A stretch of DNA of 64,000 nt from Oxyruncus cristatus (GCA_013399855.1 VXAY01002873.1:943643-1007642); one strand, 5' to 3'. Shown: positions 48,967 through 63,400, counted from the first letter of the stretch. Made by a program: numbers and translations. Notes: a model not told the origin generated them from the sequence alone.

Positions 48967-51900
48967 TGCTTAGACAGTTTTAGTCAGGGTCCTGAAAGAA
49001 ATGAATGTATACCTCACACGGCAAAGTTGACACTGACATGCAAAGCCAATAATAAAATAGAAATTATGAAAATATTTTGGTTTGACATCACTGAGTAATG
49101 TGGTTTACATGGTTTGGTTTGCTTTGCTTCAGTTTGATTTTGTCTATATGTCAAGTAAAAAATAATTTATTTTTTTTTTTTAATGCTAACCGGTACTCCT
49201 ACACAAAGGTCAAAATAACGCAGTATGAGTTAAATATTTGATACACGATCAAAAATAAATAATTTTTTCTACAAAAAGAAAAATATATCCCTATAATCAA
49301 GATGTAATTGTAATTTGCCAGAGCAAAACCACCACAATATCTTTATCAGTGCTACTAAATGGCAGTTTAAACACCAAGTGTAGCTTAAAAAAATAATTAC
49401 TCTTACAAAAGGTTTTCCTTAATGGTAATTTATAATTACATTTGTCTTTCTTTTTAAGATATAAATTGTCACTGTGATTTAGGGCTCCATTTACAGCTCA
49501 TTCCCAGTTCCAATATGATACATTAATATTTTAATAAAATACAGAAGTATTACTAACTCGCAGTGTTGGCATTTCCAAGAGAAAATTATTTAGATTACAG
49601 GGATCCTTCCAAGATATTTCAAAACACCATACATGGTTGATTTACAAAACCTGAAAAATTTCAAGTCAGCTATAGTTACTTTCACTAATTAGGTAATTTA
49701 ATTATTCAGCTGACATGTTTTGGGGAAAATATTGGCCAATATTCTTTCCTTTGGTCTGCAATTTTTTTAAAATATTGTTCATTCTGGCTTTTTCTCTTCT
49801 GTGAGTAGAACTGATGTGACAGTTTTGTTTCTCAACTACTTAGATTAGCAGATTATTAAGCACATTCTTATTCCCCAATAATAAAAGTTGTTTTCACAGA
49901 CATGAAAAATGTGGTGGCTAGAGGCTACATAGAAATGACTTTCTGCCAAATTTAGACACACTTTCATAGCGGTAACTTTTTTAACAGGACAGTTAACTAT
50001 ATTATATTCCTAGGGATGTGGCAGACTCTGTGTAGCTGTGAGTGCTTCAATTTAAGCTAAATGGTTTGATATAAACAGAGCTTTGCATAGGAATAACACT
50101 GTAATGAAATCTGATTCAACACAGATGTCAGAGTAAATGAACATAACAGTCCTTTCTGGCCCAATAAAGCACAAAATTACCCCACCAATTCTCCTTTCGC
50201 ATCTAGCACAGTAGATCTTCCAGAAACTGCCATCACCCTTGCCAAAGAAGGATGCCAAAAGACTAGAAGCTTCTTCACCTTTCCTTCCTGGCCATGCTGC
50301 ATCAAGACATCTCCAAAGTCCTTACCCAGGTAAGAGAAGGACCAGAGCTGGCCCCATGCCCTTTCCTCTTTCACCGGTGTATCAGTTGGGCATTTAGTAG
50401 ATAATCCCAGCATGGGTGGTGGCCTCGGTACTAGTTGTGGCAGCTGAGGAACCTCCAGGCTGTCCTGAGCCACCCTTGGGCACCCCTCTCTACTAGACTG
50501 ACTGAGAGCACCAAAGACCACAAACACTCCAGAAAAGCAGGAGCTGGTACTGATGCCTGAACACATAGAAGCTGCTCAAGCAGGCTTAGGAAATAAGGTA
50601 TTAAGTACCAACGAAAATAAAATATATTTTATGGCTTAGATTTTTCTCACTTAATCAACTCAGTGACTTTTTTTTCTAGTGTCTGTGTTCACTTGCATCC
50701 CTTCTCAGGGGGAACATGATTTCAGTTATTTACAGTAGGAAGATTCAATTGGGAGATTACACTTATGTACACAACCTGCAAACTATCACAGCTTTCAATC
50801 AGTTTACGATAAATAACCTATTTGTTGAAAGTTTAGGCTTATGTTTGCAAAGAAAATTAAATTTGAGCCCTAAATCCCACTGAAATTCACTGAAAGTCAG
50901 ATCTCTTGACTTCCTTAGGCTCCTTGGGAAATCTTAACCTCAGTTATTAAACTATTCTGACAGAGTGAGAGACAGAAAGAGATTGACAGGTAAGTCCTCA
51001 AGGAATGAACTGGAGTTGCTTGGAATAACCAAGATAGCAAGTGTTACCAGTGGTCTCTGCTGCTGTCAGAGCTTTTCCAAGTCTAATGAAAATTGATCTG
51101 GCATCTTTCCACTCTACGGGAGTTTTCTACATGTGACAGAAGAGAGATGTCTTCACACACTGCTGGATCCTTAACTACATTTTCAGATTATACTGATAAA
51201 TCTGCCAACAGAACAAGTAGAAGCACACAGCTCATAGACAGAGAAAAAGAGTAGAAGTGTCAATCACCAAAAAACTTAAACACCTCATACTTCTTCAAAG
51301 AGCAAATATAAAGCATATAATGCATGTCTATATTGCATGTTATACCTAACAGCAATTATAATCCATTGTAGTGATAATTTTAACAAACTATATTGTCATG
51401 AGATTAATTTATGACAGATATACTATTTCAATATAGCACTCACAAATATTCATTAAACACATATATTTGAAGGCACAGTGCAAGCCTTAGTCTGGTCTCT
51501 TGTAAAATGACTAAACTTACAACGTGAAGGTTAAAAGAATCAAATGCAAGAGCACAAGTAAGAAACCTCTTAAATTTTGGAGATTTTCTGAGCCAGAGAA
51601 GTACTTACAGAACCAAGACTCTTGTTGGTTCAAGTGCATTTAAATCACCATCTGCTAACTCATATAATAAACCACTCAGGCAAATGTTTCTTTGAGAACA
51701 GACAAATGATAGTAACCCAGCATTATGCTTTTCAAACACTAAAACTGTTGGGAAAAGATTAGTAACTGAAAGATGAAAACAGTACAGTGACAACACCAGC
51801 AGAGATATGGCAGCAGGATCAGACACTTGTTTGCAGCTCACATAGCTGAATAACCAAACTAAAATGTTACTTCTCAGTTTCATATGTGTAGATAACGCTA

Positions 51901-54299
51901 ACAGCTTCTATCTCCTTTTCCAGTGGAAGAACAATTCAGAGGTACCACCCTAGGCTTTTTGGGATATTCAGCACACAGCTAATGACACTGCCTTCCCAAG
52001 CCATTTTTGTGAATACATCCCTTACTTTCTGATGCACCTTTACAAGCATATGATAGAAAATCTTTTATTTAACATAGTAATTTTTTTTGTTTCTTTCCGT
52101 ATAATCACAGAAAATATGTTGTGTTTCAATTGTAGAACTAACTCAGAAGATGTGTTAAAAAACTATTGGCAGAGTTTTAAAAGAAAACAAAACGTAAAAA
52201 GCTTAGATCACGCTATGTTCTCCTTTACATTCACAAGAAGAAACAAAATTAGAAAACAACCTTCTCTCCTTATTACCCTTTTTCAGGAACAGCCTGAAGA
52301 CTCTTAGGTGGAAAATAGGAGCACTGATTTAACACCTAGCTGTTCAGTAAACTCACCTGAGTCATATGTTTTATGTGCTATCTTCACTGTTGTTATTTTA
52401 TTCCACTCAAAAGAAAATTAAAAAATAGAAGGCTTTCATGTCTGTAAAGATTTTGTTCTAGGAAACAAATATTTTCAACAATTCTAGAATATTTTAGTTA
52501 TTACTATTGACTGGTTTGTTTAATTTCCTCTCCAAAGTCCTCCACCAGTATGGCACCACTTCACAGCCTTCCCGGAGGTCCTCCTGTCAGTCACCCATAC
52601 AGCAGTTCTCCTGTGCCACAGACCAAGGATGTCATCACTCAAGTAATATAACTTCAGATATCTGTGGCCAAGAGAGTTGTAAAGGAAGGCCAAACAATCA
52701 AGTTTTAATCTTAAAGTACAGAGCTTTTCCCCCTCCCGCATTTGTAATAAATAAAATAAAACCGAGCTAATAACATGCATAAATATTCACCATGACACTG
52801 GAGATACTGACCTCTGCAGAGACCCATCAAGTTTATTTATAAGGGAAACGAGAAAAGCCAGGCTTGAAAACAACTCTTTACCCACTGGTGGGGTTCAACA
52901 GAGGTTCCCTTTAGCACTGGTGTGTGGTGGCATCCTGCCTTGTGCCTTCACATAGCTTTTTCAGCTAACATTTCTGCAGGATCACCTGCTTCCACTTACT
53001 GCCATTTTTAAAAAATAGAATACATTACACTGTCTTCCTATTTTATTCATTTTTAAATGAAAATTCTTTGACCTTTCCTTATAAGAATAATGTATTTGGA
53101 ATCAAAAGAAATACTTTATTGGGCTGTAACATCCATCTCTCTATGTGCTACCCAGTGAAAGGACAGCACTTAATCACAAAGGTTATTCTACACTATTAAT
53201 TTTTTTTTTAGATTAGATTCATCATTGCAGTATCCGAAAGCAGATCGCAAACACTTCAGCATGAATTTAATTTCTCCTGGTTTTAAGGAAACGAAATATT
53301 TGAGACAAGGGAGAGGAAGGTGAGTTTGGCAGCAGCCTGAGGAGATATCTGCTTGTCTGTTTAAAATGCTGGGAGAGAAACTCCTTCCACAAAGGAAAGA
53401 AAGGGAATATGTCTATTATCGGGGGTGACCAATCCCTATTATCTTTTTCATTTATCATTTTCATTCATCATTTGTTTTCAATATCCAGTAATGTGTAAAA
53501 CCAAATGGCTTTTATATTTGGCTTCTATTCTACATAAGCACATTTATGAATAATGCACTACTATTCATTACAACATTACCTTGGAAATTTATATTTACAA
53601 GTGTGTAAGAAGCTTATCAGTGGATAATATAACTGTTAGATACAATGTGGGAGTTTCGAATGTTTGCAATAATAGAAGGCAAAAACGTTTAGAGAAAATA
53701 TTCCACTGAAAGATGTGCAATGAGGAGGTCATCATTCAAATACGATATTAAAGAAAAATCCTCTCTTCCTAAATATTAAAAATTCATGAGCTATTCAGCT
53801 AAACACCTCTCATTTCAAGCAAGTCTCTGACTAAAGGAATGAAATTTTCTGGCAGTTGTTAATCAGATGTTTGTTGCAGCTGCCTCTTCTGTGGTTCAGA
53901 TGCTGTGTGGGGTTTCATTCATGTGTCCGCAGGCTGCTCCCCCAGGTGTTTCTGACAGTCACCCACGGCCCAGCTGCCCTTTATGTCCCACTCCATCCCA
54001 TGAAACCTGACAGACACAGACAAGCTGCAGACCTGGGACAAACCTGGCCCTGCCAGTGGTGGTGAGGGAGTTTTATGTCAGAGCAGCTGGAGTTCTGATC
54101 CATGCCCTAGTCACAAAAGCCTCGAACCCGGCACCAGGGAAGTGCAGCAGCACGTACCCACAGCACAGGGAAAGGAGCAGTGCAAAGACCTCTGTCCAGG
54201 CAGCACACCACATGATAACACATCTGCTGCTGCCAAAAACTAAGAGAGTTTTCAGGGAAAACAGCCTCCAGACCCAATTCAGGTTAACATTAACCTAGC

Positions 54300-54376
54300 A
54301 CCGCAGTGCTAAGTTAATGGTTGGGATCGATGATCTTTAAGTCTTTTCCACTCCTAATGATTCCATGATTCTATGT
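54300..54376 (+). mobile_element. CR1 LINE extreme 3' end
   Basis: TAAGTTAATGGTTGGGATCG, ATGATCTTTAAGTCTTTTCC, ACTCC and ATGATTCCATGATTCTATG are the last roughly 70 bases of a CR1, including the diagnostic terminus. Nothing CR1-like is recognisable upstream, so it is severely 5'-truncated. Confidence 0.82.
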
Positions 54377-54435
54377 ACCAGACATGTAAGCTACTACCTC
54401 AGTACTAACAATGATCAGCTGGGGAGCCTCAGAAG

Positions 54436-54467
54436 GTGTCAAAATGGGAAAGTGTCAAAATGGGAAA
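54436..54467. repeat. 16-bp tandem duplication
   Basis: GGTGTCAAAATGGGAA is followed by AGTGTCAAAATGGGAA. Two adjacent near-identical copies. Confidence 0.7.
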
Positions 54468-57400
54468 ATTCAAACATTTCCATTCAGCTTTCTTCTCCTG
54501 ACACAATTATCAAACACTGTGACTCTAATCCAGGACTTTTGATTTATTCCTTGGAGAAAGTATAGACTAATTACCTTGATATGTAACTCCTGGATCATAC
54601 GGTAACATGCAATAAGAACAATTTAATCACACAAAAACTGCAGTACAGGCAATTCCCATCATGCAACAATATATTATTTGCAATGTGATATGGCAGTTTG
54701 CTCCCAAAATGGAATAATAAAGCTGCTTATCCAGATAACTACTGATAAAAGAGGTGACACAGGGCTACCTAAACACAGGCAATCTCTAAACAAAACTGAA
54801 GTTTGCAGATTACAGGTCAAAATGGATATTAGTGCTCCTGCACAAAGAGTAAATCATCACAGAGATTATCCTTTTATTAACACACACTGCTGAAACTCAT
54901 CAGGAAAACATTCATAAAATGTCAAAATGGGTAAGCCTGAAGCCACAGAGCTAGTATCCTCAGGAGGAGCAAATGAAAAATGTAATCATCTCCAGCCTGC
55001 TGGAGTCTAGCTGTGTCTTGAATGATGTACCAGAAGCAAAAGTTACCTGGAGAGTGGTTTTCAAACCAAATAGGACATTACCTGTATTTTTCACCCAAGA
55101 ATGAACGGAATTCAAAATTAATAAAAATTAAGAATTAAAGAGCAAAATGCATCTCCAAATGTTAAGCTATGCAAATAAGTATACAGTGATGGCTAAACAT
55201 TTTTCCATCAAAAGTAGTTTTGCCATCAAATGCATATTAATAAAAATTCTACCTATTCAACACTGTTTTCACAATGGAAAAAAAAAAAAGAGAGTAATTT
55301 TTCCCTTATTGGTTTGGTGAATTGAGAAAAGTTTAATAAATTACATACATTTCCATTCTTTCAGATTTCTTAAATAAATGTGGTAAAAAAATCCCAAGAG
55401 GGCTTATTATCTGTTTAAAAATGAAAAAGCTTTACAAACCAGATCCTGCTCTCACTCAGTATCAGGTGTACCTCATTACCTGCAGGGGGAATGTGCCAGT
55501 TAGTTGTGAGTTATTAACTTTTCTTGAAAGCTTTGCTAAATTTTATGCTCATTAGATACCAGGTTTGAGAAACACAAGAGCAAGGCAGCAGTAACCTACC
55601 ATGACTCTAGTCCTCACAAGCACAGAAGCATTAGTATTAATTAAACACCTCCAGATCTTCCTTTCTGCTCTGACTGCACGAGCTAATTGCTTCTCTCCTC
55701 CAGCACATGCTTATTGTGTCTGCCCTGCTGCACAGCAGCCAAATTCATGTTTTCTAAATGGGACCAACAGCCTGCAGACAGTAACTCTGATTGCTTCAGA
55801 TCTTCCCAGGGTTCCACATAAGACAATTGAAAAGTTTTATGCAGACTAAATGACCTTACAATTTTTCTCCATCTGAAGTTTTTACATTAAGAAATAGGAT
55901 GAACTCAAAATCTCTGTGGCCTTTTTTAATCAAGTGCATCAATTAGAAAGATGGATAGGAAGGTCTTGATAGCAGCTTAAATTACTATTGTGAAACACAT
56001 TCTCAGCTGCAGAAGACAATTCAGTTAATATAAAGATTAAGAAGTACTAAAGAATCTAGGAGATACAAATGACAAACATGTTTATAAAAAAAACCCAGCT
56101 CTGAACTGATGGCACTGACTTGTGCTCTATTATTACTTGCTTCACAATCCCACGTAAGAGGATTACTGTCTATTTTGGCACTATGTATAACAAGACTATA
56201 CAGCACATCACCAAGGGGTTGTATGAAGAGACTGTCTTGTATCATCACACCCACACATATACTCTTCAAGTCAAATCTCCCACATCAGAAAACCACCAGC
56301 TGTCAGTTCCCTGAGCTCCACACTATTTTGTGACTCAAGGATATTAGGGGGAAAAAAGAAAAAAAGTCAAGAAGTCTTTTTAACAGGAGTGCAACGCTGC
56401 CTAAATTAAGGGCAGAATTGTTGCATCATTTTTCAGCCCCCTGCCTACAAAAATAACCCCATGCTGCTCCTCACACTCTGTATCCTAATCCAATAGAAAA
56501 GCAGCAGACAGCAGTCCTAACAGCATCCAGAGACTCTCTGTCAGAGTCACAAGAGTTACATTACCCTCTCTCCTAATGCTATCCTACTAATACTTCTAGT
56601 ATCTCCAAACAAGCAATGAAAACTGAGATAAATCCAGTGCTAGAAGAGTTGCTTAGCCCAGCAGTTATACTTTGGAAAAATCCTAATGCTCAGACCACAA
56701 AAAAAACTGATCTGAGCATCTTATTAAACTAGACAGGGGAAATTACTACATTCCTAATATACAGCATTATTCTTTTCCTGTCAGGCCCAATTCAAACAAA
56801 AAGCAGCTGGTTCATAGTGTAGGATGCCCACCTGCTAACATAAAGCTTACAGCTATCAAATTCTTCTACCACGATCCTTCAGCAGTCCTCTCACGTTCTG
56901 GACCAGTTACATCTACACCTCCTACAGGAAAATGGTCAACCTTGACCCACCCATTAGTAAAAGATTTCAGTATGCCAACGTGGACAAAACATGAGATGTC
57001 ATTTCTCACATACCCCGAAACTGTGATAATATGTAATACTCAAGTATAAATACACAGTACAAATATAAAAATCAAACCGTGGAGTATTCCTCAAAGCATT
57101 GCACAACATCAGACCCACAGCAAGGTCTTCTTTACGAAGGATTTAAATTTGGAGTGTGGGTATGCTGGGGAGGATGAAGAGGGGGATAAGGATGGACGGA
57201 AGTTAATTACTGATCTAAACAGCTCTCTTTCACCTTATCCAAATACTTAAAATTACTAGTTACCCAAATGAGTAATAGCTGCTCTAATGACAGTGTAGGA
57301 ACTCTTAAAATTTTATTAGTTCATATATACCTCTATTTTTCTCCAGTAAATTGAATCTCTCATCCTTATGGAGGCTGAGAAGGCACATACATACCGAAGG

Positions 57401-60312
57401 CTTCTGACTCACTGGGGCTTAAAAGCCTTTTTCAAGTTATTTCCCACTAGCTGGCCTGGTCAATTTCAGTCAATCAGTTTTACCTCATTTTTCATAGAAG
57501 GCTGATCTTCTTTTAATAATCACAAATGCATGGAGACAGTTGCCTTAGCTACTTTTTTTATTTTGCCTTTCAAGGCCAAATGTCTCCCTATTTGCTGTCT
57601 GTCCTACTTGCTTCTGAGTGTCCAAAGCCAGTGCAATTACCCATAAACTCAATAAGCAAAATAAGTGACCACATCTAACCAAAAACCAATTGCTAACAAC
57701 CATCAAACAAGACCAGAAGCAAAAGCTAATGAGGAAAGACCTTTTTTAATACTTCTCTATAGGTTCAGTCACAAGAGGTACTCACTCCTAAATGCAGAGG
57801 GTACTCTCTGAGAAGTGTTAATCTTCCTTCTCCCAGAACTTCTGGAGAAGCCATGGGAGTAAACACATGGATACTACTGCCTACTTTGCTTCTGCGGTCG
57901 AAGAAATTCACACCAGCCAGCTCTATCTTTGACATTATAATTACAATCCCATTAAACTATTCAGTCACTGAGGTCAATGAATATATAGACCTTCCACTTA
58001 TCAAAATAGTACAATTGCTACTTAGGAACTCTAATTTAGAGTACAGCTCTTCCTTCAAGCATCAATTCAGTCCTCAGCTATGCTTTTGAAAAATTATTTA
58101 GAGTATGGCATTACATTACAATGATGCAGTGCTGAGTTCAGTCTTTTTACTCTTGTTGTGTGACAGGACTAATATTCCTACAGTAACCCAATGCAGGTGT
58201 GGTAAGAAACTAACACTTACTTGTTTCAGACAGCTCCAAAATCCCACTTCTTTCCTTCAGTCATGCTATTTGCAGAAGAAACACAGTTCTCTGAAAATCT
58301 TGTTTTAGGCCAATTATACAACTTACCAGATAAATACCTAAATTGGTGTGTATCAGCACTACTATAGTGCTGACTCAAAAAGATCATGTGCTATCTATTT
58401 CCTCCTGTGACTATAAAATTTCCCTAGGGTTACTTTCACTATTTCTGTCACTAGACAGCTGTATTAAATCAAGCTGATATACACTGCCTATCATGTTTAC
58501 AGAAATTACAGACTCTATGTAGCAAATTTTTTACCTTTTTTAAATGGGAGGATTATTATTGAAGCTATTGTCATTCTAGAAGGTTACATTCTCCATTAAA
58601 TCTTTCTCACTTACTGGGATGAAGTAACAAACAGAAACATATATTTAGATTAAAAATCACACAGTGAAAAACTATTTTGCTACTATTTTTTAAACTCTAG
58701 CTACTGAAATAGCAGGGATCAATGAATGGCATGGAGAGGTACTTTAGGCAAAAGTGGAAAATGCTGTTCTGGGAGGAAGAAAAGCATGGGCAGAAGCAAA
58801 GCTTCTCTGTTCTCTGCATTGTCAAAACTCCCCAGCCTTGTCAGGGACTTTCCTGTACTCCACAGACACTTAACAGCAGCATTTTACGCCCTTCCCACGG
58901 GCTGCACCCAGAACCCGCTCTGGCTTTGTCCCTTGCCACCTTGGACTACACAGAAGAGACACTGCCAGTCCCACACTGCTGCACTAAACCTCCTCTTCTC
59001 TTTCACATTTCCTGGTTTTAGTTCAGATGAAAATTCCCACCTAAACAGAATCCTTAGGGTATTCTGCTCATGAATTTCACATGGGTTTGACCTCTGAGCC
59101 TATAAGGTGATCTTTTTAGGACCTTTGATGGAAAAGGTAGTGTTTTCAATTGTCTTATACATAGCAAAATTTACTGCGTCAACATCTCAGCTGAATACAA
59201 CAATTTCTCTTTTAAGTACACGGAAAGCTTAACACACAGCAACATCAGATAGAGTATTTCCTTTAGATATTTGTAGAAGCAAATAAGGCTTGCTTGACAC
59301 ATTCTGTTTGAGTAATCACAGGTTAGCAGTAGTCACAACTATTTCCCTGTCTACTTTGGGTTATCTACAGAAACACATTACTTAAAATTACTTCTGGGGA
59401 GGTTGGGTATTCAGATTTTAATCTAACTAGAGACTGAAAAAAGTAGAAGTAGGAACCAAAGTGTGATTGAAAGCTCCTGACTTCAGGAGCACATCAGCAC
59501 CTTTAAGTGCCTACATGACACCTTAAATCAACAGCCACGAACAAACTGACGACAAACACTCAGGTAAACTACAACTTGAGTATGAAACAGCAAATCAGAA
59601 GATATCAGAAGATACACTCAGGTAATACATGGACTACCCAAAATATTCTAACTCTAGAGGATAGCTTTAATTAACACAGAAAGAAAAGGCTACAATTACA
59701 GGAGAACCCTTCCAGGATGTAATTTTTGTCACTTCAAAGAAGTTGACTGAAAACAGACAGATAAATATGGAAAGTAGTCACTAATCTATGAAAGCTTGCT
59801 AAATTCAAACAACTGCAGAACTGGTACCTGGTTTCAGAGCAGCACTGGATCTTAAGAAAATCAATGCTGAGACAGTCTTGAGGATTTCATTCTAACCTGA
59901 TGAACATCAAAGATAAAAAGTGCAGAAGGTAACCATCAGATTGAGGTCCTACTGTGCATGGTGCAATGCAAGTAAAGTGTTAAGGTCCATATAAGCAGGA
60001 AAAAAAGTGGGAGCACTGAAAAAAATATCCTGGCAAGCTAATGAAAACGAAGCAAGCTGATGAAAAGAAACCTGTGGGAAATGACATGCTTTATGTGGAG
60101 TGGAAAAAGTCCTGTCAGAAATGGACTAGTAAAGAGAATGAAGAGAACAGCCTAAATGCTGTAAAGTCAGAAGTTTTTAATGTTGTTTAACTTGTTTCAA
60201 TATGGCCTTTTGTATGTTTTTTGCTAAGTCACAGCTTCTTCTTCCCAAAATGCTTTTAGGAAACTGTTATCTCTACTTGGGAATGTGCTGGGAAGATATC
60301 TAGAAGTTTTCT

Positions 60313-60384
60313 TATTGGCCTTTATTAACCCTTTCCTATTGGATGTTAACCCTTACTTGTTATTGGTGGATTCTGTAAACTTTT
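60313..60384. repeat. three 24-bp tandem units with inverted CCAAT boxes in LTR U3
   Basis: Units starting TATTGG at 60313, 60337 and 60361; the first two share a TTAACCCTT block. A further TATTGG is at 60394. ATTGG is the reverse complement of the CCAAT box bound by NF-Y, so this looks like a U3 enhancer repeat. Confidence 0.75.
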
Positions 60385-60423
60385 AGGGTTTTCTATTGGT
60401 GTTTTTCTGATCCCTCTGAAGCC

Positions 60424-60450
60424 TATAAATGACCCCCTCCCCACAATAAA
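60424..60450 (+). promoter_or_regulatory. LTR TATA box and polyadenylation signal
   Basis: CCTATAAATGA (TATAAA at 60424-60429) and CACAATAAACTC (AATAAA at 60445-60450). If transcription starts 25-32 bp after the TATA box (about 60450-60460), the poly(A) signal lies at or just before the cap site. Confidence 0.7.
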
Positions 60451-63400
60451 CTCTCTCTTGCTCGCCTCTCTCCTCTGGTCTGTGTGGGTCCGTGCTGGGC
60501 TCCCTGGGGCCAGGCGGAAGGGGGGCAGTGGGGGAGCATTCACCCACCAGGTGATGAGCTGATCACTCAAACCTGTGGTGCCCCTTATACCCAAATCACC
60601 ACCGCAGAAACCTGCATTGAAAATGGGGAAGAGAATCTAGGAGGAACAGCACAGGACCATACAATTAGTGCACAAGCAGTACTGTTCTGCATACTTCACA
60701 TAACACAGTTCATGTTTATTTTTCTTTGAATAATTTTCATATCTGCTTGTTCAAACTACAAGGAAAAATATACATATTTTTTCCAACTGTATCTCCTCCA
60801 AACTCACCATAAAATGTAATTCATACCAGAGCACAATGCTTTTCTCTGATGTAATTTGTAATAGCTGCCAAGTACGCTGTTTACCTACATGACAGTGCCT
60901 TCAGGTTAGACTATTGGGTCCAATGGCAGCATAAAATAGCACTCTAGTTTTTGTGTTCACACTTCCTAATTTCTCAGGTAAGAACAAATTCCTTGTGGCA
61001 GAAGAGAAGTGGAAAGACCCAGGTTCATTTACTATCCTATTAATGCTGTGCAGCGTGTCTGAATTTCTGGCCTTGTGACAGCGTAACAGATGCCCAAATT
61101 CCCCACTGTTCAGTGACAAAGCAGGACAGAGCCCATACATCTCCATGCTGCCAGCCACTGATATATTCTTCCCAATCATAGGAAATGTCCTATTTTTTTC
61201 TGGGCACTTCGGAGGAGTTGGGGTATGGATTTGGCTGACTTGGGCGAAATTAGCCTACATGCCCCCTGCAGAGTTGTCTGCTATCAATACTTTGCTAGCT
61301 CCAGCCCACATGCCCAGATTGTCCAACTGAGTTGCAAAAGCACCGAGGTACTTGACTAAAAGCATGGACACCAAGAATCAGAATGCCAACGGAGCTTTTT
61401 GCTCCCTGTGCAGAACCCTTACTTCTAGAGGTTCCCCGGGGGAAAACGTTGCCCTCTTCCAACTGTGCTGTTTCAGCACTTTACGATTACAGCCCTAACG
61501 AGTCCCACCATCCCTGTACCTGCTGAGGGGGGTTGCAGAGACACCCGTGGACTTGGAGCTCAAATTCTGAGAGCTCTGGAGACGATTCATAAGAAGGCAG
61601 GCGACTGGCTTGCCCTGCCCTCAGAGACCATGTGACACTGCCCAATCCATCAGCAGCCAAGTCAGTGCTAGCGCTTACTTCGACACTTACAGTCGAGAGA
61701 GGCAATGACTGCCAGAGGGGACCAGCTGAAATATGTGCCATTTTTGCATGGTAACTTCTCAACTGTTTTCAAAATAAATGGGACAGGCATGTAAAAACAA
61801 CAAAATGGAAAACTGAGGTAATTCTTCACAGGAAACAATGGTTTTAAAAGCACTATCAAGAGTAAAAAAGACTTAACAGAATTAAAAAGAGAGCATGAGA
61901 CTTAACTGTCTAATATGATTGAGCTACTTTTCCATTCTTTTAAAATCCATGGATGAATTCCATTCATCTACATTAAAAATCAGGATTTTTAGAAGCTGGC
62001 CTTCAGGATGAAACAGCAGGTCATTTATATAATTGCCTGTGCTCCCTGCACAGTTGAAACAGAAACCGATGTATTTTTGCATGATGGTAGAGAGAAATCC
62101 AGTCCCTTCTCTTTTGATTGAATAAGCATTTTCACAGCAATTAAGTCCTCCCAGGCCACTGAATGAAAGTCAAGGGAAAATGGATGAAACACAAAGCATC
62201 TCCAATCCACCTGCAACAGGAGTAGTTACAGTGACTCTTTAGAAAACAGTCAGGGAAAGCAGACAGCTAAAGTTTCCAGTCCCCCGGTAATCAGACACTA
62301 GATCCCAAGCCTTCAGCTCCTGGCAGAAAGTACAAATAAGCTGTTACTTAAAGGCCACTTTCATGTCTAGGTTTCCAAGCTGCTCTGGGACCACAGCAGG
62401 TGGAGACACCTGTCTGCCCAAAACAACCCCTGCAGCAGAACTCAACAGAGAAGTGAGCTGCTCTCCAAGAAAACACCATTCCCAAGCTCGAGCAGGCAAA
62501 AAGGGCACTGTCAGCCTCAGAGACAAAATGCTAACCATTTTGACAAATGCTAAGCAAGGAAAACAACTCAGTGAGTTTCACAACCCCAGATCCCACCCAG
62601 TTTGTGTCCTTTAATATAAAAGGAAAGAGACAATGAAGGAAGTGTGTGCCTAAGCCTCTTCTTGCTCCTACAAAGGACGAAGTGCATTTTGCCAGTTACT
62701 GCAAGTGATGCTTTGTCAATACAGCTGCCTGTGAACAATGCCATAGCTCATGGCAAGGACACAACAGGAGAGTTGCAGAAAGCATCCTTAAGGGACACAA
62801 CACTGGCAGAGCAAGTGAAGGTGTATCACTCACAACATTAAATCCTGCAGGCAGAAAACTTCAGAGCTATTGCTGCCCCCACCCCTGACATACCCACTGT
62901 ATGTAGACACTGTTTACATTGACAAAAAAACCCACCTTCTCTAAATGCTCAAGAAAACTACACCTAGGATTAGAGTATGAAAAAAACATCAGTCCAACCA
63001 TGGAGTAGGAAACAAAAGTAGAGAAGAAAATTAAAATTTATCTTTCTATTTCCTCAGCTACAGGTAAGGGCAATAAAACTGCAGTGCTATTTTAAGTAAT
63101 TACTAGGAACCGTGCCTGCTGCCTGATCAGCATTTTAACAAAAGATTCTACAGAAGGCCAGGGAAGTACAATAGCATATCTCCTGAGTGCTAAATCATCT
63201 CCGTGAGAAAGCACTATAATCCATATGCACAAACAGACCTGCAGTCACTTCACCTACATCCCAAGATGCTCTCTACACACAGCCGAGAGTACACTGAGGT
63301 CAGCTTTATGCTAGTGCTACCCAGCTGAATGTGCAAACAAAACAAGCACGTGTTTGTACAAAAAAAGACTGCTGATGGGTCAAGTCTTAGTGTTAGCTTC

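Larger units (their letters stand above)
60073..60606 (+). mobile_element. solo LTR of a class II (ERVK-like) endogenous retrovirus
   Basis: A 534-bp LTR, TGTGGGAAATGACATGC to CACCACCGCA, with TG/CA termini, short inverted ends (TGTGG / CCGCA) and perfect 6-bp direct repeats on both sides. The plus strand has a TATA box (TATAAA, 60424-60429), AATAAA (60445-60450), a CT-rich stretch after it, and a GC-rich U5. U3 contains three tandem 24-bp units with inverted CCAAT boxes. No internal retroviral sequence or second LTR is present, so the provirus was lost by LTR-LTR recombination. It carries no protein-coding sequence. The perfect duplications and intact signals suggest a fairly recent insertion. 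Confidence 0.88.
60067..60612. repeat. 6-bp target-site duplication flanking a solo LTR
   Basis: GAAACC at 60067-60072 and GAAACC at 60607-60612 directly flank an LTR that begins TG and ends CA. A 6-bp duplication is the size made by integrases of alpha/beta-type (ERVK-like, class II) retroviruses. Confidence 0.88.

Noticed and set aside
58722..59073. Two overlapping plus-strand ORFs of 99 and 115 codons
   Set aside because: Both frames are open at once across the same GC-richer stretch and neither resembles a known protein.
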